From CAYVUB01 sp964454675 (GTDB lineage: Bacteria; Bacteroidota; Bacteroidia; Flavobacteriales; Flavobacteriaceae), in assembly GCA_964454675.1 (NCBI GenBank), contig CAYVUB010000031.1:1-31487 (forward strand): 31,487 nt of DNA. The letters run 5' to 3'. Under the pieces are notes generated by a model. The model did no database searches. It was not told the DNA's origin and saw nothing but the letters and a program-made list of their open reading frames with translations. Positions 30,456 to 31,487 of this stretch are shown here, piece after piece. How positions within the stretch are numbered: the first letter of the stretch is position 1; every line of letters starts with the position of its first letter. The translations under genes were made by a program, and so were the position numbers.

Positions 30456-30466
30456 GCGTTAAATAA

Positions 30467-30498
30467 AAAAGCTGTTACTTTTTACAGCAACAGCTTTT
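30467..30498 (+). terminator. Terminator of the sigma/TPR/CHAT operon
   Basis: Arms AAAAGCTGTT (30467-30476) and AACAGCTTTT (30489-30498) pair over 10 bp around a 12-base loop, and a short T-run is contained in the right arm. It starts 12 bp after the CHAT stop. It is moderately strong. Confidence 0.7.
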
Positions 30499-30579
30499 AT
30501 CTCCCAATTAAACTAACTAAAACTAATTTTCAGCGTTCCATTATTTAGTCATCGTTAAAGCTGAAAAATGTGAGCATAA

Positions 30580-30611
30580 AAAAGACCATTCGATGGTGCG
30601 AATGGTCTTTT
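30580..30611. terminator. Bidirectional terminator downstream of the T9SS cargo gene
   Basis: Arms 30580-30592 and 30599-30611 are perfect 13-bp complements (core GACCATTCG) around a 6-base loop. A-runs before and T-runs after give a U-tract on both strands. It lies 18 bp beyond the stop (30629) of the minus-strand gene. The 80 or so bp between the two terminators show nothing else. Confidence 0.85.
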
Positions 30612-30628
30612 ATTTTGAAGTTTCTGTT

Positions 30629-31487
30629 TTACTTTTTAATTACTTGCTTTACAATACTGCCGTTTGCTGCATCTATTTTTATGAAATAATTGCCACTTGC
30701 ATAAGCTTCAAGTGAGATATGAGTAGCTCCATTACTTAAATCGATGACTTGCAAAACTCTGCCGCTAACGTCATAAATGGTCACATTTTTAATTTGCATA
30801 TAACTTTTGTTGACTATGTGCAGAATATCTGTTACGGGATTAGGATATACTTTAAAGCTGTTATCGGTAATTTCATCGATACTTAATTTTACATTGATAA
30901 CCCTTAAAATTACACTGTTGTCATTTATACATTCTACATCAAACGTATAGGTATAATCGTTAAACTCTGCCACAGCAACCGGATTTAATTCACATTGTGT
31001 AATATTGCCTGTAATGGTAGAAACAATAAATTCATCTCCTATGGCGGCATCAAAACCTAAATTTACAGCTACACTTCCGTTCATCACCGCGTTGCCCTGA
31101 ATGGCCAATAAATCATAATCTGTACCTTGAGTCAATCCGTTTATGTCTATTTCCAGTACGGTATTTTCTGTAGAGGTATAATTACCGATAACCGTAAGTG
31201 TAGCAGGTGCAGCTACACCCGGTGAAAAAGTTCCGTTATTGGTAAAATTGCTCGTTGGCAAATGTAAAATAGCGTTTCCGGTTACAATTCCGTCTTCTGT
31301 ATTATTTAAACTTTCGGTAAAACGAAGTGTTCCCGACAAAATTTGTATTTCGCCCGAATTGTTTGTGGTTACTACAATTGTCGCAGTGCCTTCAGCAGTA
31401 GTTTTTTTAATAAGCCCGTAATTGTTAAGGATATGCGAAGTGCTGCTTGTGTATGTAATCTGGTTATTGTTTGCCTGAATGTCAATT
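30629..31487 (-). CDS. T9SS type A sorting-domain protein, C-terminal fragment (5' end outside window)
   Basis: The minus-strand frame is open to the right window edge, so at least 285 residues are present. A TTG-coded Leu at 31339 is internal, not a start. The visible part begins with beta-helix-like repeats (NNNQITYTSSTSHILNNYG; FTNNGTFSPGVAAPATLTV), as in adhesins and autotransporter-associated repeats. It ends with the 70-80 residue type A sorting domain: FKVYPNPVTDILHI, KNVTIYDVSGRVLQVIDLS, GNYFIKIDAANGSIVKQVIKK. This C-terminal domain targets proteins through the type IX secretion system to the cell surface, where it is removed. The stop is followed by a strong bidirectional terminator. 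The N-terminal activity is outside the window. Confidence 0.92.
   Translation of the reverse strand, partial: IDIQANNNQITYTSSTSHILNNYGLIKKTTAEGTATIVVTTNNSGEIQILSGTLRFTESLNNTEDGIVTGNAILHLPTSNFTNNGTFSPGVAAPATLTVIGNYTSTENTVLEIDINGLTQGTDYDLLAIQGNAVMNGSVAVNLGFDAAIGDEFIVSTITGNITQCELNPVAVAEFNDYTYTFDVECINDNSVILRVINVKLSIDEITDNSFKVYPNPVTDILHIVNKSYMQIKNVTIYDVSGRVLQVIDLSNGATHISLEAYASGNYFIKIDAANGSIVKQVIKK

Noticed and set aside
31239..31421. 60-codon plus-strand frame opposite the T9SS protein
   Set aside because: It is antisense to a clearly coding frame and has no features of its own.

Overview
The window is ordinary chromosomal DNA from a low-GC member of the Bacteroidota, most likely the Flavobacteriaceae. 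Signs of this are a C-terminal type IX secretion sorting domain, the Bacteroidota-type -7 promoter box (TAnnTTTG) in front of several genes with no Shine-Dalgarno sequences, a short-chain L-threonine dehydrogenase, an S46 dipeptidyl-peptidase, an enlarged LspA and a Bacteroidota Ig-like lipoprotein. I cannot name the genus from sequence alone. I found no tRNA, rRNA, CRISPR array or intact insertion sequence.

Layout. 1-3693: tail of leuS, a membrane zinc peptidase, a saccharopine dehydrogenase-Lrp/AsnC pair on the minus strand, and a DUF423 membrane protein. 3760-7102: pckA, closed by a symmetric terminator shared with a convergent coiled-coil membrane protein, then a ComF-type phosphoribosyltransferase. 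7169-11302: an Ig-like lipoprotein, then a minus-strand group of aminotransferase, secreted Lys/Ala/Glu-rich coiled-coil protein and omega-amidase. The two enzymes fit a transamination plus omega-amidase salvage route. 11374-17851: an S46 peptidase of the DPP11 (Asp/Glu-specific) type, a patatin-barrel outer-membrane protein, and uvrC. 17958-20864: a tightly packed RimB-like protease / RimK ligase / AstE-AspA-like hydrolase / 5-formyl-THF cyclo-ligase operon with two ATGA overlaps. 20865-23237: lspA and a small lipoprotein on the minus strand, then L-threonine dehydrogenase. 23315-25593: a transglutaminase-like membrane protein and a small membrane partner. 25900-30455: an ECF sigma factor, a one-pass TPR protein in the anti-sigma position, and a 1075-residue exported TPR-CHAT protease. 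30629-31487: the C-terminal end of a T9SS cargo protein, cut by the window edge.

Two things stand out. First, two 212-bp copies of a non-coding MITE-like element (13487-13698 and 25603-25814) are about 98% identical by my hand alignment. Both have terminal inverted repeats and each is flanked by its own short direct repeat. One sits between the S46 peptidase gene and its terminator, the other just upstream of the ECF sigma operon. Second, the sigma / membrane TPR / periplasmic TPR-CHAT module looks like an envelope-sensing protease system. The RimB-RimK-AstE-like-5-FCL operon and the transglutaminase pair are further candidates for poorly described systems. Functional links between neighbours are inferred from gene order unless stated otherwise.
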